From Bdellovibrionales bacterium (lineage in GTDB: Bacteria; Bdellovibrionota; UBA1018), in NCBI GenBank assembly GCA_016786465.1, contig JAEUWC010000008.1, positions 117,243 to 181,242 on the forward strand: DNA of 64,000 nucleotides. The letters run 5' to 3'. Positions within the stretch are counted from its first letter, which is position 1. Each line of letters begins with the position of its first letter. A model generated the notes under the pieces. That model was not told the DNA's origin and did no database searches. It worked only from the letters and a program-made list of their open reading frames with translations. This document shows positions 1 to 9,225 of the stretch, piece by piece. A program made the position numbers and the translations under genes.

Positions 1-188
1 AAAGTTCCGCCGTGTCCCATTTTTGGGGCGTCTTTTTTCCGAACGTTTAGGGCCTTGATCAGCGCGTGCTGAATTTTTTCGATGGCCCCAAAGGAACTGA
101 TCCCTTTGGGCTTATCGACCAAAAGAAGACCGCCTTCGTACAGCGGATCAAGTCGGGTCTTCGGAATTGTCGGTTGGCTTGGGTTCAT
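1..188 (-). CDS. truB: tRNA pseudouridine(55) synthase TruB, N-terminal fragment
   Basis: Partial gene: only about 62 N-terminal codons are in the window and the rest lies beyond base 1. The reading frame contains GLLLVDKPKGISSFGAI followed by KMGHGGT, the two signature segments of the TruB pseudouridine synthase, which converts U55 to pseudouridine in the T-loop of tRNAs. The catalytic Asp normally follows shortly after GHxGTLD and is just outside. The ATG at 186-188 lies inside the 3' end of rbfA, giving a 41-base overlap. It is the last visible member of the rimP-nusA-infB-rbfA-truB operon, the order found in many bacteria. Later starts cannot be excluded, but the lysine/proline motif needs at least most of this N-terminus. 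Confidence 0.88.
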   Translation of the reverse strand, partial: MNPSQPTIPKTRLDPLYEGGLLLVDKPKGISSFGAIEKIQHALIKALNVRKKDAPKMGHGGT

Positions 189-555
189 TCACTTTTTTCA
201 GCAATTCATAAACCCGAACTGCGTTTGAAAGCCCCTTGTCGGCCTTAAAAACCAAGGTTGGGACGTGACGGACCGTCAGGCGTGGACCCAGCTGCCGGCG
301 AAGAAACCCGGAAGCCGAATTCAAACCTTCTAGCGCCGATTTCATCGCGATTTCTGACTTGGGGTCTTCGCTTCGTTCGGCGATCAGCCCACCTAGTAAA
401 GAAATGAAGATGTTCGCCAGACCTGCGTCCGGGGTCAGTTCAACCGCGGTGATCGTCAACGGTCCGACGCGCGGGTCTTTCAATTCCCGTGAAATGATCG
501 AAGACAATTCTTCTTGAATGACCTGAGTCAGTCTGGCTCTTCGGTTTTCTTGCAT
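148..555 (-). CDS. rbfA: 30S ribosome-binding factor RbfA
   Basis: 135 residues, a normal RbfA length. RbfA binds the 30S subunit and helps mature the 5' end of 16S rRNA, especially in the cold. The N-terminus (RRARLTQVIQEELSSIISRE) and the following LKDPR segment with a short ITAVELTPD strand are typical of the family's KH-like fold. The C-terminus carries a short acidic tail. The start codon overlaps the infB stop codon by one base (TAATG), so the gene is probably translationally coupled to infB. truB begins inside its 3' end. Confidence 0.95.
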   Translation of the reverse strand: MQENRRARLTQVIQEELSSIISRELKDPRVGPLTITAVELTPDAGLANIFISLLGGLIAERSEDPKSEIAMKSALEGLNSASGFLRRQLGPRLTVRHVPTLVFKADKGLSNAVRVYELLKKVNEPKPTDNSEDPT

Positions 556-3242
556 TAGGCGTTCAATTCCGGAGCGATCCAGTCGATCTGGTAAGCCTCG
601 ATCAAGTCACCGGTCTTCAAGTCGTTGTAACTTTCTAGACCGATACCGCATTCGAAACCTTCAGCGACTTCCTTTGCGTCGTCCTTGAATCGCTTCAGCG
701 ACGACATCTTGCCGTCGTAAATGATCCGGCTTTCGCGAAGCAGACGAACGTTGGCGCCACGGATGATTTTTCCGTCGACGACCGCGCAGCCTGCAATCGT
801 TCCGACCTTTGGGACCGAAAACGTTTGGCGAACTTCGGCACGGCCCAAGAACTTTTCGACCTTCTTCTTGTCCAAAAGCCCAGCCATCGATTTCTTAATG
901 TCTTCCAGCAGTTCATAGATGATGCCGTAGCTTTTGATTTCGATGTGTTCCGCTTCCGCCAATTGGCGGGCTTTGGTTTCGGGACGAACGTTAAAGCCGA
1001 TAATGATGGCCTGCGAAGCCGATGCCAGAAGGACGTCGCTTTCCGAAATCCCGCCAGGTGCCGCCAAAATGACTTTCACTTTGACTTTGTCGGTCGCTAA
1101 CTTCGATAGGCTTTCGCGAATCGCTTCGACAGATCCGAACACGTCTGCTTTCAAGATCACGTTCAGTTCTTTCATCGTTCCAGACTGAATCTTCGAGAAC
1201 AAGTCGTCCAAGCTGACCTTGCCGGCAGCGACCGGGGCCTTGTTTTTCAGATTGCGGTTACTTGCGATTTCACGAGCGATGATTTCCGATTCCGGAGAAT
1301 CGAATTTTTCGCCTGCAGAAGGGGTTCCTTCGAATCCCAAGACTTCGGCAGCCATTGCCGGCGTCAATTCCTTCAGTGTGCGTCCCTTGTCATCGATCAT
1401 CGCTTTCACGCGACCAGCAAAAGTTCCAGCGACCAAGGCGTCACCGACTTTCAAAGTTCCGCGCTTCACCAAAAGGCTGACCACAGGACCACGGCCTTTT
1501 TCGACTCGCGCTTCCAAAACCGTTCCAGAAGCCGCAGCTTCGGGGTTTGCTTTCAAATCGGAAACTTCGGCAACCAGAAGGATGCTTTCCAAAAGCTTGT
1601 CGATGCCGGTTTTCTTTACGGCAGAAACCGGAACGAAAATGTTTTGGCCGCCCCAGTCTTCTGCCAAAAGGTCCAGCTCGGCCAAGGCTTGCTTGACCTT
1701 TTCTGGGTTGGCTCCGGGTTTGTCCATTTTGTTGACCGCTACAATGATCGGTACGCCTGCAGCTTTCGCGTGGCTTAGCGCTTCGCGGGTCTGAGGCATG
1801 ACGCCGTCGTCGGCAGCAACGACCAGAATGACGATGTCCGTAACGTTCGCTCCGCGTGCACGCATGGTGGTGAACGCTTCGTGGCCCGGAGTATCGATAA
1901 AGGTGATTAGCTTTCCGTTCTTTTCAACGGTGTACGCACCAATATGCTGGGTGATCCCGCCAGTTTCTCCAGCGGCGACGTTCGCTTCGCGAATCGAATC
2001 CAGAAGGGAAGTCTTGCCGTGGTCGACGTGTCCCATGATCGTCACCACCGGAGGCCGTGCGACCAAGGTATCGGCCGCATCTTTTTTGGTGTCTTCGATC
2101 ATTGTTTCTTCACGGAAAGAAACGTCTTTCACTTCGTATTGGTATTCGCCGGCAATCACCGTTGCCGTGTCGAAATCCAACGATTGGTTCATGGTCGCCA
2201 TGGTCCCCATGGCCATCAGCTTGCGAATCACGTCTCCGGCCTTGACGCTTAACTGGGCGGCCAATTCCTGAACCGTGATCGTGTGGTTGACTTCAACCAC
2301 GCGCTTCGCTGCGTTGGGTGTCGTGATTTCCGTTTTCTTGACTTCGCGACCCACAGGAAGCTTCTTCTTTCTTGGCAAGAAGACCATTTCCTTTTTGCGG
2401 TAATCGGCGAAACGCACGTCTTCTGGACGAATTTCAGCTTCGCGGCCACCGCCCCGTTTCTTTGCTGCTTCCTCTTCCACCATCTGATCCAAGTTTTCCT
2501 TGGTCATCTTGATGATGCGGAAGCCGTCTTTGTCGTTGGCCGAGCCTGGTTTTGCAGCAGGCTTCACGCCCGGTGTTGCAGGCTTAATCGTCGGACGAAC
2601 CGGAACTGCCGGAGCGTCGTGAACGGTCAAAATGCTTTTTCGCGGAGCAACTGGCCTTGGGGTTAGAATGATCGGCTTTTTGGTTTTCTGTGCTTCTTCG
2701 GCCGGGGTCGGCGTTGCCGCTGCCTGAACCGTTTCAGCTGGGGTTTGAGCCACCTGAGTTTCGACCTGAGCAGGCGCTTCTTCCTGCTGTGGGGCGGGTG
2801 CTTCAACCGGAGCCGCTTCCACCACTGGAGCTGCGACTTCGGCGGGCTTGGCCACTGATGCCGGGACCATGGTTTCGACTTCGCCATCAGATTTTACGCG
2901 TCGGCGAATGACGGCCGAAGCCGACTTAGCCGATGCTGACGGGGCCGCTGCGGCCGTTGGCGCCGGAGCAGGAGTCGCAGGAGTGGCTACCGCCGGATCC
3001 GCCGCCTTCTTTCTAACCCGTGCTGCTGTGGTCGTCTTCTTTGCAGGGGCTTCCGCTTTTTTACCCAGGCTTGCCCGGGCTGTGGTCACTTCCTCGGCGC
3101 CCAGATCGCTCATGTGGTTCTTCACCTTGATGTTGAGCGTATTGAGCTTGTCCAGAAGCGAGATCGAGTCCAACCCAAGCTCTTTGGCAAGCTCGTAGAC
3201 TTTCATCGTTCCGGTAGGCTGAGTTGTTTCTTGTTGCACCAT
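555..3242 (-). CDS. infB: translation initiation factor IF-2
   Basis: 895 residues. IF-2 is the GTPase that places fMet-tRNA on the 30S subunit and drives subunit joining. Seen directly: an IF2_N segment ([21 protein letters not shown], residues 13-33), a long low-complexity Ala/Pro/Glu/Val linker (about 60-230), a second IF2_N-like module ([19 protein letters not shown]), then the G domain with [11 protein letters not shown] (G1), IDTPGHEAF (G3) and [10 protein letters not shown] (G4), followed by domains II-IV ending [10 protein letters not shown]. The start used is the ATG at 3242; residue 13 is also a Met and could be an alternative start. It lies 69 bases downstream of nusA and overlaps rbfA by one base. 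Confidence 0.97.
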   Translation of the reverse strand: MVQQETTQPTGTMKVYELAKELGLDSISLLDKLNTLNIKVKNHMSDLGAEEVTTARASLGKKAEAPAKKTTTAARVRKKAADPAVATPATPAPAPTAAAAPSASAKSASAVIRRRVKSDGEVETMVPASVAKPAEVAAPVVEAAPVEAPAPQQEEAPAQVETQVAQTPAETVQAAATPTPAEEAQKTKKPIILTPRPVAPRKSILTVHDAPAVPVRPTIKPATPGVKPAAKPGSANDKDGFRIIKMTKENLDQMVEEEAAKKRGGGREAEIRPEDVRFADYRKKEMVFLPRKKKLPVGREVKKTEITTPNAAKRVVEVNHTITVQELAAQLSVKAGDVIRKLMAMGTMATMNQSLDFDTATVIAGEYQYEVKDVSFREETMIEDTKKDAADTLVARPPVVTIMGHVDHGKTSLLDSIREANVAAGETGGITQHIGAYTVEKNGKLITFIDTPGHEAFTTMRARGANVTDIVILVVAADDGVMPQTREALSHAKAAGVPIIVAVNKMDKPGANPEKVKQALAELDLLAEDWGGQNIFVPVSAVKKTGIDKLLESILLVAEVSDLKANPEAAASGTVLEARVEKGRGPVVSLLVKRGTLKVGDALVAGTFAGRVKAMIDDKGRTLKELTPAMAAEVLGFEGTPSAGEKFDSPESEIIAREIASNRNLKNKAPVAAGKVSLDDLFSKIQSGTMKELNVILKADVFGSVEAIRESLSKLATDKVKVKVILAAPGGISESDVLLASASQAIIIGFNVRPETKARQLAEAEHIEIKSYGIIYELLEDIKKSMAGLLDKKKVEKFLGRAEVRQTFSVPKVGTIAGCAVVDGKIIRGANVRLLRESRIIYDGKMSSLKRFKDDAKEVAEGFECGIGLESYNDLKTGDLIEAYQIDWIAPELNA

Positions 3243-3311
3243 ATTGGTCAGGTCTCTTTATTAGTCTGTTGAGTTACAGGTCGAGCGAACAACGGTTTAT
3301 AAAGTTAAGTT

Positions 3312-4706
3312 TTAGCTTTCCGATCCTTCTGGCTTCGAGCCTTCTGACTTCATCATTTCGCGTAGGCGTTCTTCAGCCAAAGACTTCGCGTCTTTTCCTG
3401 GCCCGCCTGCGCCAAGGACTTTTGCTTCTGGCGCTGCCGCCGGAGCAATGTCCTGAATCTTTTCAGCAGCGACTGCAGCTTTTGCTTTCAAGCCTTCGCT
3501 TGCGCCCGCTTCTTCAAACCCTGGAATTTTTGCCAGGTCTTCAGCGTTTGCGTCCGCCACCATTCGAGCCGACATGTATCCGGCCTGATAAATGGCTTGG
3601 GCCAAGGTATCGGTGACGCCTTCGATGTGTTGAAGGTTGAAAAGGGCATCCGAAGCCCGCTTTTGAAGCTTCGACTTTGAAATGATGTCCAAGCGCCAGC
3701 CGGTCAGTTGCGCTGCCAAGCGGACGTTCTGGCCTTTGCGGCCGATCGCTAGCGAAAGTTGGTCGTCTTCGACCATGATTTCCATCGCCTTGTTGCGCTC
3801 GTCGACGCGAACAGATGAAATTTCTGCCGGTGCCAGTGCAGAGCGTACGAACATGATGGGGTTGTCCGAAAAAGGAATGATGTCGATCTTTTCGCCCTTC
3901 AGTTCCTGAATGACGTTTTGAACGCGCATGCCCTTCATGCCGACGCAAGCGCCGACTGGATCCACGTCGCGGTCTTTGGACACAACCGCGATTTTCGAAC
4001 GGGCACCGGGTTCACGGGCTGCCAATTTGATTTCAACGATGCCTTCGCGAATTTCAGGAACTTCGACTTCGAAAAGCTTCATCAAGTATTTGGATGAAGT
4101 TCGGGTCAAGATCAGCTGCGGTCCGCGTGGGGTCATTGCGACGTCCGTCAAGAAGGCCTGAACGCGGTCACCTGGCTTGAAAACTTCGCCAGGAATGATT
4201 TCGGTGCGTGGCAAAATCGCGTCAGTTTTACCCAAGTCGATCACCAGATTTCCACGCTCGATGCGGCGGGCAATCCCGGTGATGATTTCGCCTTTACGGT
4301 GAATGTATTCGTTGAATACGATTTCGCGTTCAGCGTCGCGAACCTTTTGGAAAATGACTTGCTTGGCGGTTTGCGCGTCGATTCGGCCGAAAGTAGGGGT
4401 TTCCACTTTAATCCCTAGTTCGTCGCCGACGACCGCACCTGGATCCAGCTTCATGGCTTCTTCCAGTTGGATTTCTTCGGATTCTTCCAGCATTTCGGGT
4501 TCGGATTCGACAACCTTTTTAAACAAGAACAAATCGATTTCGCCGGTTTCGGCGTTGTAGTGGGCTTCCAAAATCGCGTGAGGCCCGTACTTCTTCTGTG
4601 CAGCCGACAAAACGGCCTGCTCAAGTGCGCTGATGATGATCTCGCGCTTAATTCCACGGTCTTTGCCGACAGATTCGATGACTCGGGTTAGTTCTGATGC
4701 GTTCAT
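3312..4706 (-). CDS. nusA: transcription termination/antitermination factor NusA
   Basis: 464 residues. NusA binds RNA polymerase and nascent RNA and modulates pausing, termination and antitermination. An N-terminal polymerase-binding domain is followed by an S1 domain (GDRVQAFLTDV region), two KH domains (GACVGMKGMRVQNVIQEL; AIGRKGQNVRLAAQLTG) and a C-terminal helix-hairpin-helix region (IPGFEEAGASEGL) with a charged tail. A clear Shine-Dalgarno sequence (TTAGGAG) precedes the ATG, overlapping the rimP stop region. The gene is second in the rimP-nusA-infB operon, where NusA often autoregulates through a leader terminator; a candidate leader hairpin is present upstream of rimP. Confidence 0.97.
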   Translation of the reverse strand: MNASELTRVIESVGKDRGIKREIIISALEQAVLSAAQKKYGPHAILEAHYNAETGEIDLFLFKKVVESEPEMLEESEEIQLEEAMKLDPGAVVGDELGIKVETPTFGRIDAQTAKQVIFQKVRDAEREIVFNEYIHRKGEIITGIARRIERGNLVIDLGKTDAILPRTEIIPGEVFKPGDRVQAFLTDVAMTPRGPQLILTRTSSKYLMKLFEVEVPEIREGIVEIKLAAREPGARSKIAVVSKDRDVDPVGACVGMKGMRVQNVIQELKGEKIDIIPFSDNPIMFVRSALAPAEISSVRVDERNKAMEIMVEDDQLSLAIGRKGQNVRLAAQLTGWRLDIISKSKLQKRASDALFNLQHIEGVTDTLAQAIYQAGYMSARMVADANAEDLAKIPGFEEAGASEGLKAKAAVAAEKIQDIAPAAAPEAKVLGAGGPGKDAKSLAEERLREMMKSEGSKPEGSES

Positions 4707-4709
4707 GGT

Positions 4710-5420
4710 TTACTCTCCTAAGATTTCCTTCGCGTCGAAGTGAGGCTCGAGATGAGCCTTCGAGATCAGCCCAGTTGGAATAGCGACGGACCATTCCACG
4801 GGCGGGTTTTCACGAAGGCGATCACGTTCTTCGAGAGCCTTCTGAATCTTTTTTGCTGAAATTTTCTGTCCGGGTTTAGCGGGTTTCAATCCCAAGTGGC
4901 CGGCAAGTCCTGCGGCACTGCCTTCGGGTAAAACCATCAAGCGGACTTTGCCGTCTTTGAATCCGGTTAAAACGCCGAAGTAATTTTTCTGTTTCGGGTT
5001 TTTCACGTGGTAGTCGCGGTTTTCAATTTCGTCAGCCGTCAAAGGGCGAAGAACGTGAATGCGCGCTTCTTTACCCGAAAAACGAACGAAGTCGGTTTCA
5101 CGATGAAGTGGGCGTTCCAGTCCCGGTGACGACACTTCCAATTCATAGGGGCCGCCGAAGTAGCGATCCAGTTCAACCAGCTTTTCCAAGGGCTGATCCA
5201 AAAGTTTTGAAACCGTTGCGCAGTCATCCAAGCTGATGCCATCGGATGAATTTGAACGATCGATGAAGATTCGCAAAACTTTCTGGCGGCTATTGACCAG
5301 TTCCGCATGCACGACTTCGAAACCTTCCGCGGCAATCTCTTTGGAAAGAGATTCCATCAGGAAGTTTTCCAGACTGAGCGTCTTGGTTTGGTCTTCAGCT
5401 GTTTGAGACACTTGTGACAT
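4710..5420 (-). CDS. rimP: ribosome maturation factor RimP
   Basis: 236 residues from the ATG at 5420. RimP is needed for maturation of the 30S subunit. The N-terminal alpha/beta domain is recognisable (EGFEVVHAELVNSRQKVLRI, then SLDDCATVSKLL and YELEVSSPGLERPL), and the C-terminal SH3-like domain contains FGVLTGFKDGKVRL. The protein is longer than most RimPs (about 150-170 residues) because of a lysine-rich insertion and a C-terminal extension (PVEWSVAIPTGL). An upstream in-frame GTG at 5456 gives 12 more residues but lies inside a terminator-like hairpin with no ribosome-site spacing; the ATG at 5420 has AGGGG five bases before it and is preferred. Confidence 0.92.
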   Translation of the reverse strand: MSQVSQTAEDQTKTLSLENFLMESLSKEIAAEGFEVVHAELVNSRQKVLRIFIDRSNSSDGISLDDCATVSKLLDQPLEKLVELDRYFGGPYELEVSSPGLERPLHRETDFVRFSGKEARIHVLRPLTADEIENRDYHVKNPKQKNYFGVLTGFKDGKVRLMVLPEGSAAGLAGHLGLKPAKPGQKISAKKIQKALEERDRLRENPPVEWSVAIPTGLISKAHLEPHFDAKEILGE

Positions 5421-5429
5421 CGGACCCCT

Positions 5430-5457
5430 AAAAAAAAAGGCGGGCTTGTGGCCCACC
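5430..5457 (-). terminator. terminator-like hairpin in the rimP leader (possible attenuator)
   Basis: Reading the minus strand, GGTGGGC (5457-5451), a five-base CACAA loop and GCCCGCC (5445-5439) can form a seven-pair stem with one G-T wobble, followed directly by nine Ts. The run ends ten bases before the rimP ATG, so it lies in the leader rather than at the end of a gene. The only other gene nearby, the cytochrome, is divergent. This is the architecture of an intrinsic terminator used as an attenuator. Its function is inferred. Confidence 0.55.
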
Positions 5458-5612
5458 TCCTACGAGTGAACACTATAATGATGCGGCTACCAGTAGCATC
5501 TTTCGCAGGGGGATGGAAGGCTGGAATCAGGTTTGGGTGATCTTGAAATCCGTGCATTATTGTCGGGTATTTTCTGCTTTTAAATCATAGCGCTTCCGGC
5601 AATCCTTACCAG

Positions 5613-6458
5613 ATGACGATCACCGTTTTGGGGCTGCTGTTTGGGCTTGCCCCTTTTGTGCATGCCGACGAAAGCCTTCAGTTTTCTTTAAGTCCCGAAA
5701 TTGCCCAAGCGATTCAGCCTGCATTGAAAAACCCGGTCTTAAAGACTTGGGCCATTGCTGAATTAAAGGGAATGAAACAGGTCACCCGAAGCGAAAAAGA
5801 CCCGCAAGACGGGAAGATGGTCGCGTGGAAGGGCGTACTTTTTTCGTCCTTGATCGATGAAGTTCTGAAGTCCTTGCCCGCCGAAGTGAAGGCACAGATC
5901 GACTTGGTCGTCTTTCGCGGCAAAGGTGGGACGCAAGCCCTGGTGCCTAGGGCTTTTACGGTGAAGTATCCTGTCTTGATGGCTTTAGGAGCATCCGGAA
6001 AAGAGGGTGGGTTTAACGATCTAGGGCCGGTCTATTCGGTCATCCCCTGGACCACCGTGGGTAAAATCAAATCCGAAGAAGCGCCCGTTCAAAGCTTTTT
6101 CATCCCTGGCGTCAGTGAAATTCAGTTTTCGAACTATCGAAAAGTATTTGGGAAATTTTTCTTAGCCAAGCGAACCGACCCGGCTGCCATGCGCGGGGAA
6201 AAGCTTTTTGTTCAAAACTGCATCAGCTGTCACGGCGCCGCCCAGATGGCAGGCCAGGCGGTAAAGTTAGCTGGATCTGACAAAAAGATCCCACCGCTGG
6301 ATTTGATTTACGATCCAGCCCGAATGGACCGACTGGTAAAGCAGGGGCATCCGGCAGCGCCGGGCGTGGTCACTTTGAAAGAAAAAGAATCCAAGGCGCT
6401 GGTTTCGTATATGGATGCACATCGAACAGGCGGTTTGGCACCAGGAGTTCCACAATGA
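5613..6458 (+). CDS. exported c-type cytochrome with an N-terminal molybdopterin-oxidoreductase-like domain
   Basis: 281 residues with a short signal peptide (VLGLLFGLAPFVHA, cleavage near residue 18), so periplasmic. Residues 190-275 form a class I cytochrome c domain: the haem-binding CISCH is at 203-207, preceded by RGEKLFVQ, with late TLKEKESKALVSYM typical of the C-terminal helix. Residues 30-180 lack cysteines and resemble the small sulfite-oxidase-like fold seen in periplasmic redox proteins (AFTVKYPVLMAL, then GPVYSVIPW), but no cofactor-binding Cys is visible, so a cofactor cannot be claimed. The signal peptide lacks a basic n-region and no Shine-Dalgarno precedes the ATG, so an upstream start is possible. 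The stop overlaps the gltX ATG (ATGA). The electron-transfer partner is unknown. Confidence 0.8.
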   Translation: MTITVLGLLFGLAPFVHADESLQFSLSPEIAQAIQPALKNPVLKTWAIAELKGMKQVTRSEKDPQDGKMVAWKGVLFSSLIDEVLKSLPAEVKAQIDLVVFRGKGGTQALVPRAFTVKYPVLMALGASGKEGGFNDLGPVYSVIPWTTVGKIKSEEAPVQSFFIPGVSEIQFSNYRKVFGKFFLAKRTDPAAMRGEKLFVQNCISCHGAAQMAGQAVKLAGSDKKIPPLDLIYDPARMDRLVKQGHPAAPGVVTLKEKESKALVSYMDAHRTGGLAPGVPQ

Positions 6459-7951
6459 GTGATGCAGTTCGCGTTCGTTTTGCACCGTCGCCGACGGGTT
6501 TTTTGCATATTGGCGGCGTTCGCGCCGCGCTTTTCAACTGGCTTTATGCCCGACACAACGGCGGCAAGTTCTTGCTTCGAATCGAAGATACGGATCTTGA
6601 AAGGTCAGAAACCCGTTACACGGACGACATCCTGGCGTCGATGAAGTGGCTTGGGTTGAATTGGGACGAAGAACCCATTTACCAAAGCAAGCGCTTGGAT
6701 GTTTACCGAAAAAAAGCTGAAGAACTGATTGAGCGTGGTCAGGCTTACCGATGCACTTGCACGGAAGCCGAAGTCGAAGCCATGCGCGAAAAGGCGACAG
6801 CTGCCGGAAAAAAACCCAAGTACGACGGGACTTGCCGCGAAAAGAAAATTAAGGCTGGCGACAAGCCCTTTGTGATTCGCACGAAGCTGCCGCTGGATGG
6901 CTACTGCGAATTTCAAGATCTGATTCGCGGAACGGTTCGCGTGAATAACGAAGAACTGGATGATTTTGTAATCGTTCGTTCTAGCGGTGCACCGACTTAC
7001 AATCTTTCGGTGGTGGTCGATGACGTTGAATCCAGAATGACCCATGTGATTCGTGGCGACGATCACATCAACAATACTCCGAAACAATTTCACCTGTACC
7101 AGTTCTTCAAGTACCAGGTGCCGAAGTTCGCACACCTTCCGATGATTTTGGGCGCAGACAAAAAGAAGCTTTCCAAGCGGCACGGTGCGGTTTCGGCCAA
7201 TCTGTATCGAATGGAAGGTTACCTTCCTGAAACGATGCTGAATTTTTTGGCGCGAATCGGCTGGAGCCACGGCGACCAAGAAATTTTCACAAAAGAAGAA
7301 ATGATTCAGTATTTTGATTTTGATCACGTCCAAAAAGCTTCGGGCGTTTTCAATCACGAAAAACTTCTTTGGTTAAACGGCGAACACATGCGAAAGGCCG
7401 CACCCGCGCGTTTAGCAGAAATCGCTGCCCAGGATTTCGCCGAACATTTCAAAGGTGCCGCCGAACTGGATCGCGCTCGAAGCCCGATTGGACATCAGTT
7501 AGTGGCTTTGATTCAACCCAAGGTGAAACTGGTTAAGGAACTGGTCGAACAGCTGGTGCCGCTTTGCACGCCAGGCGCAGTCGAAGTCGATCCCAGCGGC
7601 TTGAAATGGCAAAAAGATCCAGCCTTGAAAACCGCCACACAAAACGCGATCAAGCACGCACATCAGGCTTTCGAAGCCAAGATCAAAGACCGCATTTCAG
7701 TCACGCGCCAGGGCGCTGACGAAGTCTGGGGAACGGTTCCTTCCTTAGGCGATGTGGGATTGACCCACACGGATGTGGACGCGATCTTGCGCCAGACCGG
7801 CGAATCGCACGGCGTAAAGCTAGGCGATCTGGCACAACCGCTTCGACTTTGGGTAACGGGTCGAATGGTCAGTGCCGGACTTTTTGATCTGATGACGGTT
7901 CTTCCATGGGACGTCGTAGGTCCACGCCTGTTAAAAGCCGCGCAAGCGTGA
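6455..7951 (+). CDS. gltX: glutamyl-tRNA synthetase
   Basis: 498 residues, normal for bacterial GluRS. It charges tRNA-Glu with glutamate in the cytoplasm. The class I HIGH motif appears as PSPTGFLHIGG (11-21) and the KMSKS motif as KKLSKR (237-242). Cys100, Cys102 and Cys127 match the zinc-binding SWIM-like insertion of GluRS. The Rossmann fold is followed by the stem-contact domain and an all-helical anticodon-binding C-terminal half. It overlaps the upstream cytochrome gene by four bases and is probably co-transcribed with it, an unusual pairing. Convergent with the ammonium transporter gene. Confidence 0.96.
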   Translation: MSDAVRVRFAPSPTGFLHIGGVRAALFNWLYARHNGGKFLLRIEDTDLERSETRYTDDILASMKWLGLNWDEEPIYQSKRLDVYRKKAEELIERGQAYRCTCTEAEVEAMREKATAAGKKPKYDGTCREKKIKAGDKPFVIRTKLPLDGYCEFQDLIRGTVRVNNEELDDFVIVRSSGAPTYNLSVVVDDVESRMTHVIRGDDHINNTPKQFHLYQFFKYQVPKFAHLPMILGADKKKLSKRHGAVSANLYRMEGYLPETMLNFLARIGWSHGDQEIFTKEEMIQYFDFDHVQKASGVFNHEKLLWLNGEHMRKAAPARLAEIAAQDFAEHFKGAAELDRARSPIGHQLVALIQPKVKLVKELVEQLVPLCTPGAVEVDPSGLKWQKDPALKTATQNAIKHAHQAFEAKIKDRISVTRQGADEVWGTVPSLGDVGLTHTDVDAILRQTGESHGVKLGDLAQPLRLWVTGRMVSAGLFDLMTVLPWDVVGPRLLKAAQA

Positions 7952-7967
7952 TGGCCCGGACGAAAGT

Positions 7968-7995
7968 AAAAAGACTTGGACTGACATCCAGTCTT
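7968..7995 (-). terminator. intrinsic terminator of the ammonium transporter operon
   Basis: AAGACT(T)GGA (7971-7980) and TCCAGTCTT (7987-7995) pair around a six-base loop, with one bulged T. On the minus strand the stem is followed by TTTTT, giving a standard intrinsic terminator for the amt transcript. The stem overlaps the amt stop codon. On the plus strand there is no T-run, so termination of gltX here is less clear. Confidence 0.6.
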
Positions 7996-9220
7996 ATTCG
8001 ACCGATTCAGCGTGCTGGCTGATATCCAGGCCGATGTCTTCGTCCTTGGCTGAAACTCGAAGCGGATGAAGTTTTTGCACAAATAGGTACAAAAGAAGCG
8101 ATCCACCAAAGCTAAAGGCCGCAACGATCACGGTGGTCAAAAGGTGGATCCCAAGAAGCTTGGGGCTTCCGTTAATCCAGCCGCCGTCTTGCGCAAAAAC
8201 GGCGGTTAGAATCATCCCCGTTAAGCCGCCCACACCGTGGCAGGGGAAAACGTCCAGGGTATCATCGACACTGGATTTCGATTTCCAATGAACAGCCAGG
8301 TTACTGACGATTGCGCCCACCGTGCCGATGATCAGACTTGCGCCCGTGCTGACAAATCCAGCTGCCGGAGTAATCGCGACCAGACCCACGACTGCTCCGA
8401 CACAAGCGCCCAAGGCCGAAGGCCGTCGGCCGCGCGCGCGGTCAAAAAAGATCCAAGCCAACATCGCGGCTGCCGATGCTGTGTTCGTATTCAAGAAAGC
8501 CGTGACCGCTAGTCCGTTTGCGGCAAGTGCGGATCCGGCGTTGAAGCCAAACCACCCAAACCAAAGCATCCCGGTTCCTAACATCACGTAGGGGATATGC
8601 GCCGGTGAATGGGATTTCGTCTTGCGATGAATTTCGCGCCGGCCCAGGAAAAGCGCGCCCGCAAGCGCCGCAAAACCCGAAGCCATGTGAACGACCGTTC
8701 CGCCCGCGAAATCCAGAACACCCCATTTGCGTAAAATTCCTTCGGGATGCCAGGTCCAGTGCGCAAGCGGCGTGTAAATCAAAAGGGTGAAAAGCGTGAT
8801 GAAAATCAAATAAGATGAAAAACGCACGCGTTCGGCAAACGCACCTGTGATCAGGGCCGGTGTAATGATCGCGAATTTCAGCTGAAAAAGGGCAAAAAGC
8901 GCAAACGGGATCGTGGGTGAAAGTGCCGCGTCAGGCGCGGCGCCCACGCCTTTTAACATGAAGAATGCGCGGGGATCACCAATCCATCCGCCGATGCTGG
9001 GTCCAAACGAAAGACTGAAGCCAATGACCACCCAAATGATGCTGACCACGCCCATGGAAATGAAGCTTTGAAGCATCGTAGAAATGATGTTCTTTTTCTG
9101 AACCATCCCGCCGTAAAAAAACGAAAGCCCAGGCGTCATCAAAAGTACCAGAGCTGTGGCGGTTAACATCCAGGCGGTATCGCCGCCGTTGATGGTCAAA
9201 GTCTGCGCTGCGTTTTCCAT
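7994..9220 (-). CDS. amt: ammonium transporter (Amt/MEP/Rh family)
   Basis: 408 residues with about eleven hydrophobic segments. Amt proteins conduct ammonium/ammonia across the inner membrane. Family hallmarks: the N-terminal TPGLSFFYGGMVQKKN, the first pore histidine in DFAGGTVVHMASG, the second in FPCHGVGGLTG, and the cytoplasmic C-terminal tail ending GLDISQHAESVE that contacts GlnK/PII in relatives. No glnK gene is adjacent, which is less common. Upstream by five bases on the same strand is a lipoprotein gene, likely in the same transcript; AAAGGA lies 11 bases before the ATG. Confidence 0.95.
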   Translation of the reverse strand: MENAAQTLTINGGDTAWMLTATALVLLMTPGLSFFYGGMVQKKNIISTMLQSFISMGVVSIIWVVIGFSLSFGPSIGGWIGDPRAFFMLKGVGAAPDAALSPTIPFALFALFQLKFAIITPALITGAFAERVRFSSYLIFITLFTLLIYTPLAHWTWHPEGILRKWGVLDFAGGTVVHMASGFAALAGALFLGRREIHRKTKSHSPAHIPYVMLGTGMLWFGWFGFNAGSALAANGLAVTAFLNTNTASAAAMLAWIFFDRARGRRPSALGACVGAVVGLVAITPAAGFVSTGASLIIGTVGAIVSNLAVHWKSKSSVDDTLDVFPCHGVGGLTGMILTAVFAQDGGWINGSPKLLGIHLLTTVIVAAFSFGGSLLLYLFVQKLHPLRVSAKDEDIGLDISQHAESVE

Positions 9221-9225
9221 GAAGC

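Noticed and set aside
1219..1794. Long antisense open frame within infB (191 codons)
   Set aside because: The frame is the complement of conserved IF-2 codons; Ser/Ala/Thr-rich composition reflects the GAA/GCN codon bias on the other strand.
6605..7357. 250-codon antisense frame within gltX
   Set aside because: It lies opposite well-conserved GluRS sequence and encodes no recognisable motif.
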